Source of the DNA: a virus
Reading direction: 5' to 3' (one strand)
DNA length: 40,133 nucleotides
IMG/VR virus record: IMGVR_UViG_3300045585_000064
Coordinates: 1 to 40,133 of that record
Under the pieces are notes generated by a model, which was given only the letters and a program-made list of their open reading frames with translations, made no database searches and was not told where the DNA came from. A program made the translations under genes and the position numbers. Below, piece by piece: positions 13,787 to 22,187 of this stretch. Numbering within the stretch: the stretch's first letter is position 1; the number at the start of each line of letters is the position of its first letter.

Positions 13787-14056
13787 ATGATTGGATACTT
13801 AGTTATGGGAGAGGCCGGAGCCTATGATGATTGGAGAGTCTGGCCAATCAAGGTATACTTTAATAAAGAGCGGGCAAAGGAGCACGTTAATCTAGCAACA
13901 AATAGATTAAAAAAGATTTTACTAAAGCATGAGCCGAGAGAAGCAGAAGAATTGGGATTATTTATATCTGAGTATGACCCAAAGAGTTTAGGCAGTGCTT
14001 GGGACATTCCTACATACCACATAAAAGAAGTAGACATAGAGAAGGAGATAATATGA
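13787..14056 (+). CDS. hypothetical small phage protein, 89 aa
   Basis: Begins MIGYLVMGEAGAYDDWRVWP, then FNKERAKEHVNLATNRLKK. The strand-turn-DDW-strand-helix opening is shared by many small phage proteins of unknown role. CGAGGAG lies before the ATG; its stop overlaps the next ATG. Confidence 0.7.
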   Translation: MIGYLVMGEAGAYDDWRVWPIKVYFNKERAKEHVNLATNRLKKILLKHEPREAEELGLFISEYDPKSLGSAWDIPTYHIKEVDIEKEII

Positions 14057-14349
14057 AAATGTCAGAAGTTTTTAACGAGGTAGATGTGATAACGAGCATA
14101 GACTTACGTTGCGAAAAAAGGCCATTTGCTCACGGAAACTTTACTATAGTAAGTTTTTTAGGGTATAAAGAAGTATCTCCCAAAAAATTTAAGATAGTTA
14201 TCAAGGCTGAGCATTATTTCGATGAATTACTACTTGATGGGCCAGCCAGATTTTTGAAGCAGATTAAACGATATGGCGCAAATAAAATAGACTTTGGCAG
14301 AAAATTTAAGCGCTCTGAAGAAGAGGGCTTTTATGAGGAAATAGTATGA
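14053..14349 (+). CDS. hypothetical protein, 98 aa
   Basis: Start taken at 14053 because GAAGGAG lies 7 bases upstream and the ATG overlaps the previous stop. Begins MKMSEVFNEVDVITSIDLRC; mixed alpha/beta, with a basic C-terminal half (FLKQIKRYGANKIDFGRKFK). ATGA overlap with the next gene. Unknown function. Confidence 0.7.
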   Translation: MKMSEVFNEVDVITSIDLRCEKRPFAHGNFTIVSFLGYKEVSPKKFKIVIKAEHYFDELLLDGPARFLKQIKRYGANKIDFGRKFKRSEEEGFYEEIV

Positions 14350-14543
14350 ACACACTAGATCAAGATATCGAGAGGATTAAAAGCGACATTTGTAGGTTAG
14401 AGGATGATATCGAATCTTCTGAGGATAACTTATCTTGGATGAAATCTTGTTTAATGTATCTGCGAGAAGATTTGGCAAGATGTGAACAAGATATTATCTC
14501 TAATAGAGTTAATTTAGAAATGTATAGAGGAGTATCAGAATGA
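14346..14543 (+). CDS. coiled-coil protein, 65 aa
   Basis: Begins MNTLDQDIERIKSDICRLED and keeps heptad spacing to the end, with four cysteine or methionine positions in the centre. Overlaps by ATGA on both sides. Probably an oligomerising accessory protein; no function can be assigned. Confidence 0.7.
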   Translation: MNTLDQDIERIKSDICRLEDDIESSEDNLSWMKSCLMYLREDLARCEQDIISNRVNLEMYRGVSE

Positions 14544-14773
14544 AGGTTTATATACTAGTTAAAACTACAGAATATGGCAAATCGATTGAGTCTGTTTTCG
14601 ATAGTTTAGAGGGGGCCAAGGACTATTATTTGTATAATGAGCTAGAAGATCGGAGGAGGCGTCAACGTTGCATATATGAAGTGATGTCGTTTGAAGTGGC
14701 GTCAAAAGGAGGCAAACCTCACAGGCTAATTATGTTAACTGAAAAAGAATATGAAGAAAAGATTAATGTTTAG
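14540..14773 (+). CDS. hypothetical small phage protein, 77 aa
   Basis: Begins MKVYILVKTTEYGKSIESVF then DSLEGAKDYY: the MKVYIL strand, an F-D/S turn and an A-containing helix are typical of small phage proteins of the DUF7336 kind (recalled, not searched). An octamer (14611) encodes the EGAK of this turn. Strongly charged arginine cluster EDRRRRQRC. Function unknown. Confidence 0.68.
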   Translation: MKVYILVKTTEYGKSIESVFDSLEGAKDYYLYNELEDRRRRQRCIYEVMSFEVASKGGKPHRLIMLTEKEYEEKINV

Positions 14774-14809
14774 TATCTTTAACTAACTTAGATATCGAAA
14801 GGAAATACG

Positions 14810-15028
14810 ATGAATCCATTTTGCCCAATGTCCCCGGTTTTAGGAGAAAATACGACGAACACACATAATGAGGTATTCGCTTTGCGAAAATATGTAAATG
14901 GTAGAGAAACAAGTTTAACGGTATTTGATAGTTCTCGAAAGTTAGCGAAGGAAATTATTAGTCAATTAGATAACGCTACTTATGAGGATAACGAGACGTT
15001 TAAAATAGAGATTGTTATTAAGATTTAG
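14810..15028 (+). CDS. last rightward gene, hypothetical protein, 72 aa
   Basis: Begins MNPFCPMSPVLGENTTNTHN; GAAAGGAAA precedes the ATG. Its last 11 bases overlap the 3' end of the leftward resolvase gene, and no intrinsic terminator is visible between the two. Same small alpha/beta look as its neighbours (FDSSRKLAKEIISQL). Unknown function. Confidence 0.65.
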   Translation: MNPFCPMSPVLGENTTNTHNEVFALRKYVNGRETSLTVFDSSRKLAKEIISQLDNATYEDNETFKIEIVIKI

Positions 15029-15500
15029 CATCCTTAACCCACTTAGCTATTAAGAGGGACTCGGCTCGGCCGTCGTCCTTCTTTCTTTTTATAGGGGCAT
15101 CAGGGAAGAACTTTAGTGCAAGAAGCCTTGAATCCTCTTTAGTGGTCTTTATAAGCCCGTAGTGCTTCTTCCACGTCTGAGGTATAACATCGAACCTACG
15201 CACGTTTAAGAGGTTTAGAGTAGCTAATAAGGCCCCGTAATTCTTGCCAAAAGTAAAAGACGATCTAGGCGTGTCTCCAAACCCTCTACTAACATCATAT
15301 ATTGCTTGCACTCGCTCTACTGCCAGCATCTCAAAAGGGATTTTAAGGGCAGCTAAACTATCTAATAGCTCAACACTATCCAACTCGTATTTGTCACCCA
15401 TCTCTCTATATGGCAGATCGTCACAATAAATAACATTATCTTCAGAGTCTATAACTGAAATGGCCCCCTGCTTACCCGGGTCTGCTCCTATGTAATACAT
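15018..15500 (-). CDS. RuvC-like Holliday junction resolvase
   Basis: 160 aa. IGADPGKQGA carries Asp7 of the RNase H-fold active site, AVERVQA gives Glu62, and DDGRAESLLIA (Asp142/143, Glu147) is the signature C-terminal helix of phage RuvC-like resolvases. It would resolve branched DNA before packaging. It is the last gene of the leftward late arm, downstream of the lysis genes, while the other recombination genes lie on the opposite arm. One octamer (15461) encodes the GAI part of its first strand. Confidence 0.85.
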   Translation of the reverse strand: MYYIGADPGKQGAISVIDSEDNVIYCDDLPYREMGDKYELDSVELLDSLAALKIPFEMLAVERVQAIYDVSRGFGDTPRSSFTFGKNYGALLATLNLLNVRRFDVIPQTWKKHYGLIKTTKEDSRLLALKFFPDAPIKRKKDDGRAESLLIAKWVKDAKS

Positions 15501-15501
15501 A

Positions 15502-15801
15502 TTATTTTCTCATACACGTTAATAAATATTCGTAATGCTCTCTATCTTCACTGTCCTTAACCCAAGTGTCGTTAGACACTCTTAACCTGTGCTTCCCATC
15601 TTTAGCCATGCACCAAGGGTTTATTGCGTCATTTTCTGTTAGAGGTATGTACGAGTCAATCTCATCTAAATTGTTTAATGTCTTAGAGAGCCTTATTTTT
15701 TCTTTACTGCGCAAGGCTCTGTGCCACATCTTTTTGTCGCTCTTCTCAGACTCGGCAGTAGTAAAGCCGCAGAAAGGGCTATGTTTTACGCTTCTACTCA
15801 T
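15502..15801 (-). CDS. hypothetical protein, 99 aa
   Basis: Begins MSRSVKHSPFCGFTTAESEK then KKMWHRALRSKEK. This basic opening with SRS-K-P-G and S-K-D-K spacing is seen in small phage and plasmid proteins of unknown role. Overlaps the previous gene by one base. Soluble, no membrane segment. Confidence 0.7.
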   Translation of the reverse strand: MSRSVKHSPFCGFTTAESEKSDKKMWHRALRSKEKIRLSKTLNNLDEIDSYIPLTENDAINPWCMAKDGKHRLRVSNDTWVKDSEDREHYEYLLTCMRK

Positions 15802-16025
15802 TAGCGCTCTGCAATCTTATCTAATTTAGCCTCAATACGATCTAGTCGATCGTTGATGTACTCTTTGTGTAGATTAATAACTTTCTCTACAGACTCGAAG
15901 TCATTGTGGTCGGCCTTATCTTTTAACTGAGATTTGAGGTCTAGCACTTGGTGTTGAACATACCCAATGGCCGCCATAATCGGCACAGCAACGTAAGTTT
16001 GAACGCTTTGTAATATGTCCAACAT
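15801..16025 (-). CDS. small protein with N-terminal hydrophobic helix and coiled coil, 74 aa
   Basis: Residues 1-24 (MLDILQSVQTYVAVPIMAAI) are hydrophobic; the rest is a heptad coiled coil ending NDRLDRIEAKLDKIAER. AAGGA precedes the ATG. It lies in the lysis cassette between the lysozyme and two small genes, so it may be a membrane lysis accessory protein, such as an inner-membrane spanin-like or holin-modulating protein. No partner outer-membrane spanin lipoprotein was found. Confidence 0.65.
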   Translation of the reverse strand: MLDILQSVQTYVAVPIMAAIGYVQHQVLDLKSQLKDKADHNDFESVEKVINLHKEYINDRLDRIEAKLDKIAER

Positions 16026-16035
16026 GATAAAGTCC

Positions 16036-16458
16036 TTAGAAGATAAGCATCGACGCTTCCTCTGCGCGCCTAGCTATTAGTCCTGGCAGTTTTCTATGGC
16101 CTGCATATACCCACTTATTTATTTCTCTCTTGGCCCCCTCTAAGTCGTCAGATTCTACCTTCCGTCTTAAGGTGCTATTTTTATATCTGTTTTCGCCTAA
16201 GTTATATACGAAATCTGCTAATGCCATTAATGTACTTCCTGATACTTTTGGGCTATATTTCAATACTGCTGCTATACATTTAGCAGCATCTAATCTCATA
16301 GCTTGCTCTGCTTGCTCTTTAGTCCATACAGAATCTACAGATACTTGGGGGCCAGTGGTTCCATAACCTATTGTAAGCACTCCAGCAGGGCAAAAATACG
16401 CCTTTAGGCGCAGGCCCTCATATTTTCTAATCAATCTGTATAGAGGTTCAAAATTCAT
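16036..16458 (-). CDS. endolysin, T4-lysozyme-type muramidase (GH24)
   Basis: 140 aa. KYEGLRLKAYFCPAGVLTIG shows the family triad with its fixed spacing: Glu14, Cys23 (in the place of Asp) and Thr29. LADFVYNLGE and GLIARRAEEA are the usual later motifs. No signal peptide or anchor at the N-terminus, so it should need the holin encoded just upstream to reach the cell wall. Starts at the stop codon of the holin gene (TAATG). Confidence 0.92.
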   Translation of the reverse strand: MNFEPLYRLIRKYEGLRLKAYFCPAGVLTIGYGTTGPQVSVDSVWTKEQAEQAMRLDAAKCIAAVLKYSPKVSGSTLMALADFVYNLGENRYKNSTLRRKVESDDLEGAKREINKWVYAGHRKLPGLIARRAEEASMLIF

Positions 16459-16922
16459 TATTTGTGCTCTTTACTTAAACTTCTGTTAGCAAAGTAAAAC
16501 CCTAATACTACGCCGAGCATAGTGACGTCAAATTCGTTTATTACGAAATTTCTACTTATTATGGAGCCCACCCAAATCGCTAATGATATGGTCGCAGCGG
16601 CAGGACGTATGGCCCCATTCCAAGCATCTATAACTTTAATTCCGATAGGCTTAATTGCCTCTACTGTAGCGAGAGCGAAACCTTGAGCATCTATTTTATT
16701 TAGATCAGCCTCCGATTGAACTTGAATTTGCTTAATCCCTAGTTCAGTAACTGTTTTAAGTCTCAATAGCTCTCTTGACGCAGCGTCTGCATCTAGTTGA
16801 GCCTGAAGCCTCATTCTGGCCATCTCTTGCACATGGTCTTGCTTTTTAGTGAAAAAGTCTGATACCCAACCAAAGATGTATCTAAACGCCGCACTACCTA
16901 AGAAACCGATTATTGCTTCCAC
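16458..16922 (-). CDS. holin of the 3TM family
   Basis: 154 aa with a GTG start; GGAG lies 7 bases upstream. A first hydrophobic stretch at residues 4-20, a charged coiled-coil middle, then two C-terminal membrane helices. AWNGAIRPAAATISLAIWVG and LGVVLGFYFANRSL match the W-N-x-x-x-R-P and F-W/F-x-N/D-R-x-L pattern of the GTA_holin_3TM family. Directly upstream of the lysozyme, as expected. The GTG overlaps the end of the micropeptide gene at 16910-17014. Confidence 0.78.
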   Translation of the reverse strand: MEAIIGFLGSAAFRYIFGWVSDFFTKKQDHVQEMARMRLQAQLDADAASRELLRLKTVTELGIKQIQVQSEADLNKIDAQGFALATVEAIKPIGIKVIDAWNGAIRPAAATISLAIWVGSIISRNFVINEFDVTMLGVVLGFYFANRSLSKEHK

Positions 16923-17014
16923 GAATTACTCCACAATATATTAATTAACATTATTAATGCTGCGGCTAATAATAGAATTATCCAAAAGGGGGCCAACAAC
17001 ATCTTTCTTATCAT
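16910..17014 (-). CDS. single-pass membrane micropeptide, 34 aa
   Basis: Reads MIRKMLLAPFWIILLLAAAL then IMLINILWSNSWKQ. Basic start, one long hydrophobic helix. The ATG lies one base after the stop of the gene at 17016 and its 3' end overlaps the holin start by 13 bases in another frame. The LAP of its sequence comes from an octamer (16988). The position suggests a second small holin or a holin regulator. Confidence 0.55.
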   Translation of the reverse strand: MIRKMLLAPFWIILLLAAALIMLINILWSNSWKQ

Positions 17015-17015
17015 T

Positions 17016-17264
17016 TTACAAACCTGCTAAAGGGTCTGCGGACTTTAATTCTTCTATACTAGCTGCGTCGTTTATAAGCGGCGAATTTGTCGCATCTCTT
17101 AGAAGATTTTTAATATCTACTATTCTCGCCATTTCTTCGCTATCGTTAGCTTCTAAAGCTCTGATATATAGAGCGTCATATTTTTTAAATAGTCCGTCTC
17201 TAGCTATACGAATTTGGTCTTTCTTTATTTCTTTTGCTTTGTTTAAGTCTATCTTTATAGCCAT
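17016..17264 (-). CDS. small tail-fibre-region protein, 82 aa
   Basis: Begins MAIKIDLNKAKEIKKDQIRI and contains RDATNSPLINDAASIEELKS. The D-x-NKA-x-x-I-x-x-x-x-IR opening and the RDAT block are seen in small proteins encoded behind phage tail fibres, some thought to be fibre assembly chaperones. Single base between its stop and the next ATG. Confidence 0.7.
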   Translation of the reverse strand: MAIKIDLNKAKEIKKDQIRIARDGLFKKYDALYIRALEANDSEEMARIVDIKNLLRDATNSPLINDAASIEELKSADPLAGL

Positions 17265-17265
17265 T

Positions 17266-17460
17266 TTAATCTTCCCATGTCCAAGCGTCTCTAAATTCTC
17301 TATCTTCAGGTATTTCAGAAGAATCTACAATCTTATATGGTTGCCCTGAAGGCACTAAGTGAACTAGTGACTCTATAGAATTGTTGCTTAAATATTCCTC
17401 AGATGGGATTATTACTGCTACCCCACCTGCATCGTTTTTGTATATTATTCTAGAGCTCAT
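17266..17460 (-). CDS. small tail-fibre-associated protein, 64 aa
   Basis: Start placed at 17460 (MSSRIIYKNDAGGVAVIIP), preceded by AAGGTAG; a longer frame to 17526 overlaps the fibre gene and has an unnatural Cys/Arg-rich opening. The RIIYKNDAGGVAVIIPS strand and the late PYKIVDSSEIPEDREFRDAW are a familiar combination in small proteins just downstream of tail fibre genes in several phages. Role unproven. Confidence 0.72.
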   Translation of the reverse strand: MSSRIIYKNDAGGVAVIIPSEEYLSNNSIESLVHLVPSGQPYKIVDSSEIPEDREFRDAWTWED

Positions 17461-17465
17461 ATATT

Positions 17466-19673
17466 CTACCTTACTATAACAACGTTTACATAAGTTGGGT
17501 CTGCTGCAACTATTGGGTCTGCGCACCGCAATGTTGAGATTCTAACAGAACCTACTGCGCTTGACTGATGTGTTACTGTCATACCGTTAGCTGCAGACAT
17601 TTCAGTAGCAATAGCAGCCACAGAAAAATTTGCATCAGGCATACTTGTCGTAAAATTCACTGTATAGTCGCCTGTCCCGTTGTCTGTAATGCTAGATACG
17701 TTACCGCTAGCACGAATAGCGACGGTTCCGGTGCCGTTAAAGTTAACCCAGGCGCGCACCCCGTAGGCTACTACACTGCTCCCGTAGCCAGAATTAAACT
17801 TCATATTACCTGAAGTGTCCACAGACCATCTAAAAGCAGTATCGTCTGCTAAGGCAAACTCATTGCTTGTATCTCCCCTCAGACCAAAGTACCAATTTTT
17901 GCCGCTATTAGTATACTGAATTGTAGCGTTGTCAGAAGCCCCCGCTCTACGTATTGCCGCAGTGCCTCCATAAACGTCTAATTTAAAGCTAGGGGAAGTT
18001 GTCCCTATCCCTAAGTTGCCGCTAGAATCTATGGCCCCCACGTCTGACGAGTTTGTATTAAGTACTATTTTCCCTGTGCCTGACGATGCAATATTTATAT
18101 TTCCATTAGCATTTGTACTAGAAACTGTGTTGCCGTCTAATCTTAGATTATCTACATTACATTGTCCAGTAACATTAAGTGTACCTGACCCATCAGTAGT
18201 AAATCCGCTATCTCCTGCTAATGCTCCTGCATTGTTAAATTGAATCTGGGTGTTTGAGCCTCCGGGAGATGTTGGATTTGTTACAATGCTCATATTTCCT
18301 GAGCCGTCGGACTTAAAAAATCCTGTGCTATCTGCATTAGGGAGAATCCAAGTAACGTCTGAAGCAATACTAGAAGGAGCCTGAAAACCTACTTTATTTG
18401 AGCCGTTGTCAGTATCTTCACTTAGATAGATGCTTGAGGGGCCAGAAGAGTCGGCAGGCAACACTACAGATTTTGGCAGGCTTATGGTTGGGTTTCCAGA
18501 TACCCCATTTCCATTAGTTACAGACACTTGATTGCTCGTACCTGTTATAGTGCGGCCAGTAAAAGTATCTGCTGAGGTCTGTGTTACTATCCCATTAGTA
18601 TTGTAGGAGGCCAAAGCCGCTAAAGTAGCATCGTACCCTTGTACACTTGAACCGATATTAGATGTATACAGAACCGTGCCGCCTGTGCCTAAAGCTACAG
18701 AAGAGCCGTCTGTTCCTGTAAACGTTAGGGTATTTGAGGCGCTAAGGGTTTTCCCGTTAGATATTGTTAGCGTACCTGTCCCAGCGGTAATAGTTACGCC
18801 GTTAATGGTGGTGGCTGTGGCTGCCCCTAAAGTGGGGGTTACGAGCGTAGGAGAGGTCGCCCTTACCACGCCACCGGAACCTGTGTACGACGCCCCACCT
18901 AGTGTAGTAAGCATTGCGTCTGTAGTAGTATCGTCTAGTACGCTTCTGGCTGCTGAAGTTACTGTGGTAACATCTGCTGTACCTGAGCCTGTGAAATACG
19001 GAACTTTATCTGCGGCGCTAGTAAGGCCCGCCAACGCAGCCAACTCAGCATCATATGCCTGTACATCGGTACCTATTGTTAAGCCTAAAGAAGCTCTAGC
19101 TGTAGCGCCCGTTTCAACTGTGAACCCTGTGCCATCTCCAACAATAAAGCCTCCATCTGTAGGCGTTAGATCGGCCGTTAAATTAGCAGATTCTGGGCTT
19201 ACTGCCTCAAAACCTGTGGCCCCAGTATTTACCCTAAGTATATATCCAGCAGTTAAAGTGCCTAAAGTTGTGTTAAAGCTAGAGTAATCTGGCCCAGCTT
19301 TAATCGAAGAATCTATGCTTTTTTTCTGTTCTTGAATAATTTTAATATTTTTATCCAAGGCTTCATTTACTGTATCAGAAGCAAACGCCCCTCTTTCTTG
19401 AAAATCTACAGCCTGAGTTACTGGGGTGGCCCCCGATAGGATTAGTTTTTCTCCCGATGCTGGGGCAGTTAACATAGTAACTGTACCAGTCCCATCAGCA
19501 TTAATACTTACAGTATAGTGAGTAGTAATCGTTTTTGTAGTATATACCCCAGCAGAGGATTTAATCTGCACCAATATCTCAGTATTTGCAGATATGGGAA
19601 AATCGAAATCGAAAGCTGTAGTGCTACCGTTTCCAGAGTAAACTATGCTGCGATCATTACTTGCTACTGTCAT
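17466..19673 (-). CDS. tail fibre protein
   Basis: 735 aa. The first 120 residues ([19 protein letters not shown] ... [20 protein letters not shown]) match the T7 tail-fibre N-terminal domain, which attaches to the tail, and end in a short coiled coil ([16 protein letters not shown]). The remaining chain is repetitive, Gly/Ser/Thr/Ala-rich ([39 protein letters not shown]), forming long beta-structured shaft segments. The last 90 residues ([20 protein letters not shown]) resemble fibre tip domains. Probably the main host-recognition protein. Confidence 0.88.
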   Translation of the reverse strand: MTVASNDRSIVYSGNGSTTAFDFDFPISANTEILVQIKSSAGVYTTKTITTHYTVSINADGTGTVTMLTAPASGEKLILSGATPVTQAVDFQERGAFASDTVNEALDKNIKIIQEQKKSIDSSIKAGPDYSSFNTTLGTLTAGYILRVNTGATGFEAVSPESANLTADLTPTDGGFIVGDGTGFTVETGATARASLGLTIGTDVQAYDAELAALAGLTSAADKVPYFTGSGTADVTTVTSAARSVLDDTTTDAMLTTLGGASYTGSGGVVRATSPTLVTPTLGAATATTINGVTITAGTGTLTISNGKTLSASNTLTFTGTDGSSVALGTGGTVLYTSNIGSSVQGYDATLAALASYNTNGIVTQTSADTFTGRTITGTSNQVSVTNGNGVSGNPTISLPKSVVLPADSSGPSSIYLSEDTDNGSNKVGFQAPSSIASDVTWILPNADSTGFFKSDGSGNMSIVTNPTSPGGSNTQIQFNNAGALAGDSGFTTDGSGTLNVTGQCNVDNLRLDGNTVSSTNANGNINIASSGTGKIVLNTNSSDVGAIDSSGNLGIGTTSPSFKLDVYGGTAAIRRAGASDNATIQYTNSGKNWYFGLRGDTSNEFALADDTAFRWSVDTSGNMKFNSGYGSSVVAYGVRAWVNFNGTGTVAIRASGNVSSITDNGTGDYTVNFTTSMPDANFSVAAIATEMSAANGMTVTHQSSAVGSVRISTLRCADPIVAADPTYVNVVIVR

Positions 19674-19733
19674 TTTAGAAGCCTTAAATTATTAATAGGT
19701 CTTTAATTATTCTACCATATTGACATTTAATCG

Positions 19734-22187
19734 TCAATGTGTTAGTGCTCTAGGTAAACGTCTGGGGGCCAGTTCTCCTGGTGCCCAATACATCTCCCTG
19801 TTGTCTCGCTCCATAAGTCGTTGTTCTTCCTTAGAAAAAGAATTATACGCCTTAGGGTCTGCGACTTTTTGTATTTGGTCTTTTATTAGCCTATCTATAG
19901 CTAGTTTGTACTGCCAGACCGATGTTCCTGGAACGTAGCTAGCCATTTCATCAAATACGTCGTACATGGCCTTTTGCCACACTTCCTCTGGTATAGAATC
20001 TAATGCTACGTATTGAAAGCCTGCATATGCTGCGGCCTTTATCTTGACAAACATGGTGTACGCGGCCCCGATATATGGCCCCCCGAGCGCTTTAGCCACA
20101 TCTCCTGAATCCCTACTTCTTAGGATTCTGTCTACGTTATCTCCGAAAGGGATGGTTCTTAAGAAAGCTACTCCCCAATACTTAGGGTCTGTAACATCAT
20201 AAAAATCCTCGCCATTCGCTATTGCTTTTAATTGCAAACTAAATGCTGTCATTATTGCAGAATATACTGTAACTGCCATAATTTGGCCTACTTTGCTTGA
20301 TTTTGTAGCAAAAAGTATGTTATTTGCAGCTAATTGAGCCTGAACGTGCGTAAGCGAAAGGTTGTAGCTCATTAGCCCACCAACAGAAGATTTAAATGTT
20401 CTTCCTATAGACCCTGCTTTTAAGTCTGCCCCCATAGCTGTCTGTATTAATGCTGAGGGTTCAGGTATGCTTGCCCTAGTGTGTGCTACCCTTATTGCTG
20501 CCCACTGCTCGAACAGTCTTTGATCTTCTTTGAACATTCTGTTCATGTCGATCTCGCCATCCTTGCTAAAAGACCTAATCTTCTCCCATTGCTCAGAGGT
20601 GAAATTATTGCCTTCTAGCCATTTTTTATTAGCTTTAGGGAGGTTTTTAAACTCTAAGTGTGTTAAAAGCCCATATTCTGCCTGATATGAGAGTTCGACT
20701 GCTACTTTTATATTTGTCGTGTGAGGTGTCAACAAAGATATTCTAAATACTGCATCTGCTGCCCTTCTAGCTCTTTGAGAGGCTCTGGACGTTAATACGT
20801 CCTCTCCCATACGTGCTGAACCTGTGCTGCCTGTAGTAGCTCCATCTATAACTGCTGCTATCTCTGCTGCCTGCCTTCTTGCAGTCTTTTGCATGTTGGG
20901 GGCCAGAAACTTCGGCGTAAACATTCTTGCGTAATTTTTAGCTATTGTGCCGTAATGTATTCCTGCTACCTTGGCCATACGCTTTGTAACTGCGTGATCT
21001 GTCAAACTGGTTAAAAACGCGCTGCCTAAAGACTTCGCCATCGTTAGGTATCTCACTGTAGCTAAGATGTTTCCTAACGTTTTCTGCTCATAGCCTTGTA
21101 AATTACCTGTTAATGTGTTAAATATTTGTTCGTTCTCTGCGAAAAACTTACTTGCTTTTGCAGATTTACTTACGGATTCGGGGGCCAGCGCAGTTTGAGT
21201 CTTTTCTATTGCGCTTAATATTTTAAACGTCTGCTCATACTTAGGGCCGAATACTCTAGTTAGTGCTTGCTCTCTGCTTAAGTCCTGAATATCTCTAATC
21301 ATAGCCTCGAAAATGTCGCCGTTAGAGTATGCATAAAAGGTATCTAGATACGCTTCTGCTGATTTGTATACGAACTTAGCATCACTTCTGCCGCCTCGTA
21401 CAGAAGTTTTAACAACAGCCTTACCTTCTTTAGCTGCGTCTGAAGCGCCGTTTGTTATAACTCTTTTGTACGTATCCGATAAAGACTGCTTAATTTCTGC
21501 CTCAGTCTTGCCCTTATAAACCTCTTGTAAGTCTAAGTTTTTGTACATCCTATCTACAAACGCCTGTTCTCCCTGCGCCCTAAGGTTGTCTGAATCGAAG
21601 CTGATAACTCGCCTATTTTTGTTATAATCGATAATGGCCCCCTTGTTTTGAAGGTCTTTAATTATTCCCTTCTCTACTTGTATGAAACTCTGAGCCATTC
21701 TCTCTATTTCAGGACGGCCAACCTTATTACCAAATAAGGCAGATACCAGTTCCTCAATATCTTGAATTCTGGTTTTTGCGTTTAAGTCGAATCCTCCAGG
21801 TATCTTAGACCTATAATGCTCTATTGCTTCATGAATAGTTTGAAAATTCTTCCCTTCATATACTTTAGTTAGCGACCACACGTCTGCGGGGACAGCTTCA
21901 TCGTACTTAAATTTCCCTGTGTAGTCGTAGTCTAAGAGCGCCCGTATACCTTGCTGAGGGTTTTCTTTTATCTTATCCACTAGAATTGCTTGCTGTTTAG
22001 CTGCTAACAAATCTTTTTTATTTTGCCTCAAGAGGTCAAATTTTAACCTGCCTAATTCTTCTGTAGATACTTCTTTATTTTGTCTCTTTATGTAGTTATC
22101 TACCTTAGTTTTTAGCTTATCTGCTGTTAACTTGCTAACTTCTTTTAGAGATACTTGAGTATTAATACATCTAATAAAAGAACCCAT
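19734..22187 (-). CDS. internal virion / ejection protein, 817 aa
   Basis: Third of three large proteins in the place of T7 gp14-gp16. Long and mostly helical; a central hydrophobic part (LTMAKSLGSAFLTSLTDHAV, and later AVTVYSAIMTAFSLQLKA) could insert in a membrane during ejection, as expected for gp16-like proteins. Ends EMYWAPGELAPRRLPRALTH, with the octamer at 19764 covering LAP. No enzymatic domain recognised in this part; the transglycosylase is on the protein at 24064. Coupled to the preceding gene by TAATG, with AAGGTG upstream. Confidence 0.75.
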   Translation of the reverse strand: MGSFIRCINTQVSLKEVSKLTADKLKTKVDNYIKRQNKEVSTEELGRLKFDLLRQNKKDLLAAKQQAILVDKIKENPQQGIRALLDYDYTGKFKYDEAVPADVWSLTKVYEGKNFQTIHEAIEHYRSKIPGGFDLNAKTRIQDIEELVSALFGNKVGRPEIERMAQSFIQVEKGIIKDLQNKGAIIDYNKNRRVISFDSDNLRAQGEQAFVDRMYKNLDLQEVYKGKTEAEIKQSLSDTYKRVITNGASDAAKEGKAVVKTSVRGGRSDAKFVYKSAEAYLDTFYAYSNGDIFEAMIRDIQDLSREQALTRVFGPKYEQTFKILSAIEKTQTALAPESVSKSAKASKFFAENEQIFNTLTGNLQGYEQKTLGNILATVRYLTMAKSLGSAFLTSLTDHAVTKRMAKVAGIHYGTIAKNYARMFTPKFLAPNMQKTARRQAAEIAAVIDGATTGSTGSARMGEDVLTSRASQRARRAADAVFRISLLTPHTTNIKVAVELSYQAEYGLLTHLEFKNLPKANKKWLEGNNFTSEQWEKIRSFSKDGEIDMNRMFKEDQRLFEQWAAIRVAHTRASIPEPSALIQTAMGADLKAGSIGRTFKSSVGGLMSYNLSLTHVQAQLAANNILFATKSSKVGQIMAVTVYSAIMTAFSLQLKAIANGEDFYDVTDPKYWGVAFLRTIPFGDNVDRILRSRDSGDVAKALGGPYIGAAYTMFVKIKAAAYAGFQYVALDSIPEEVWQKAMYDVFDEMASYVPGTSVWQYKLAIDRLIKDQIQKVADPKAYNSFSKEEQRLMERDNREMYWAPGELAPRRLPRALTH

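Noticed and set aside
17461-17526. Longer start for the 64-aa fibre-associated protein
   Set aside because: The extension overlaps the tail fibre stop, is Cys/Arg-rich and lacks a start signal, while ATG at 17460 has one.
18676-19287. 203-codon rightward open frame rich in Pro and Val
   Set aside because: It lies wholly antisense to the tail fibre gene, mirrors its Gly/Thr-rich repeats, and has no ribosome binding site.
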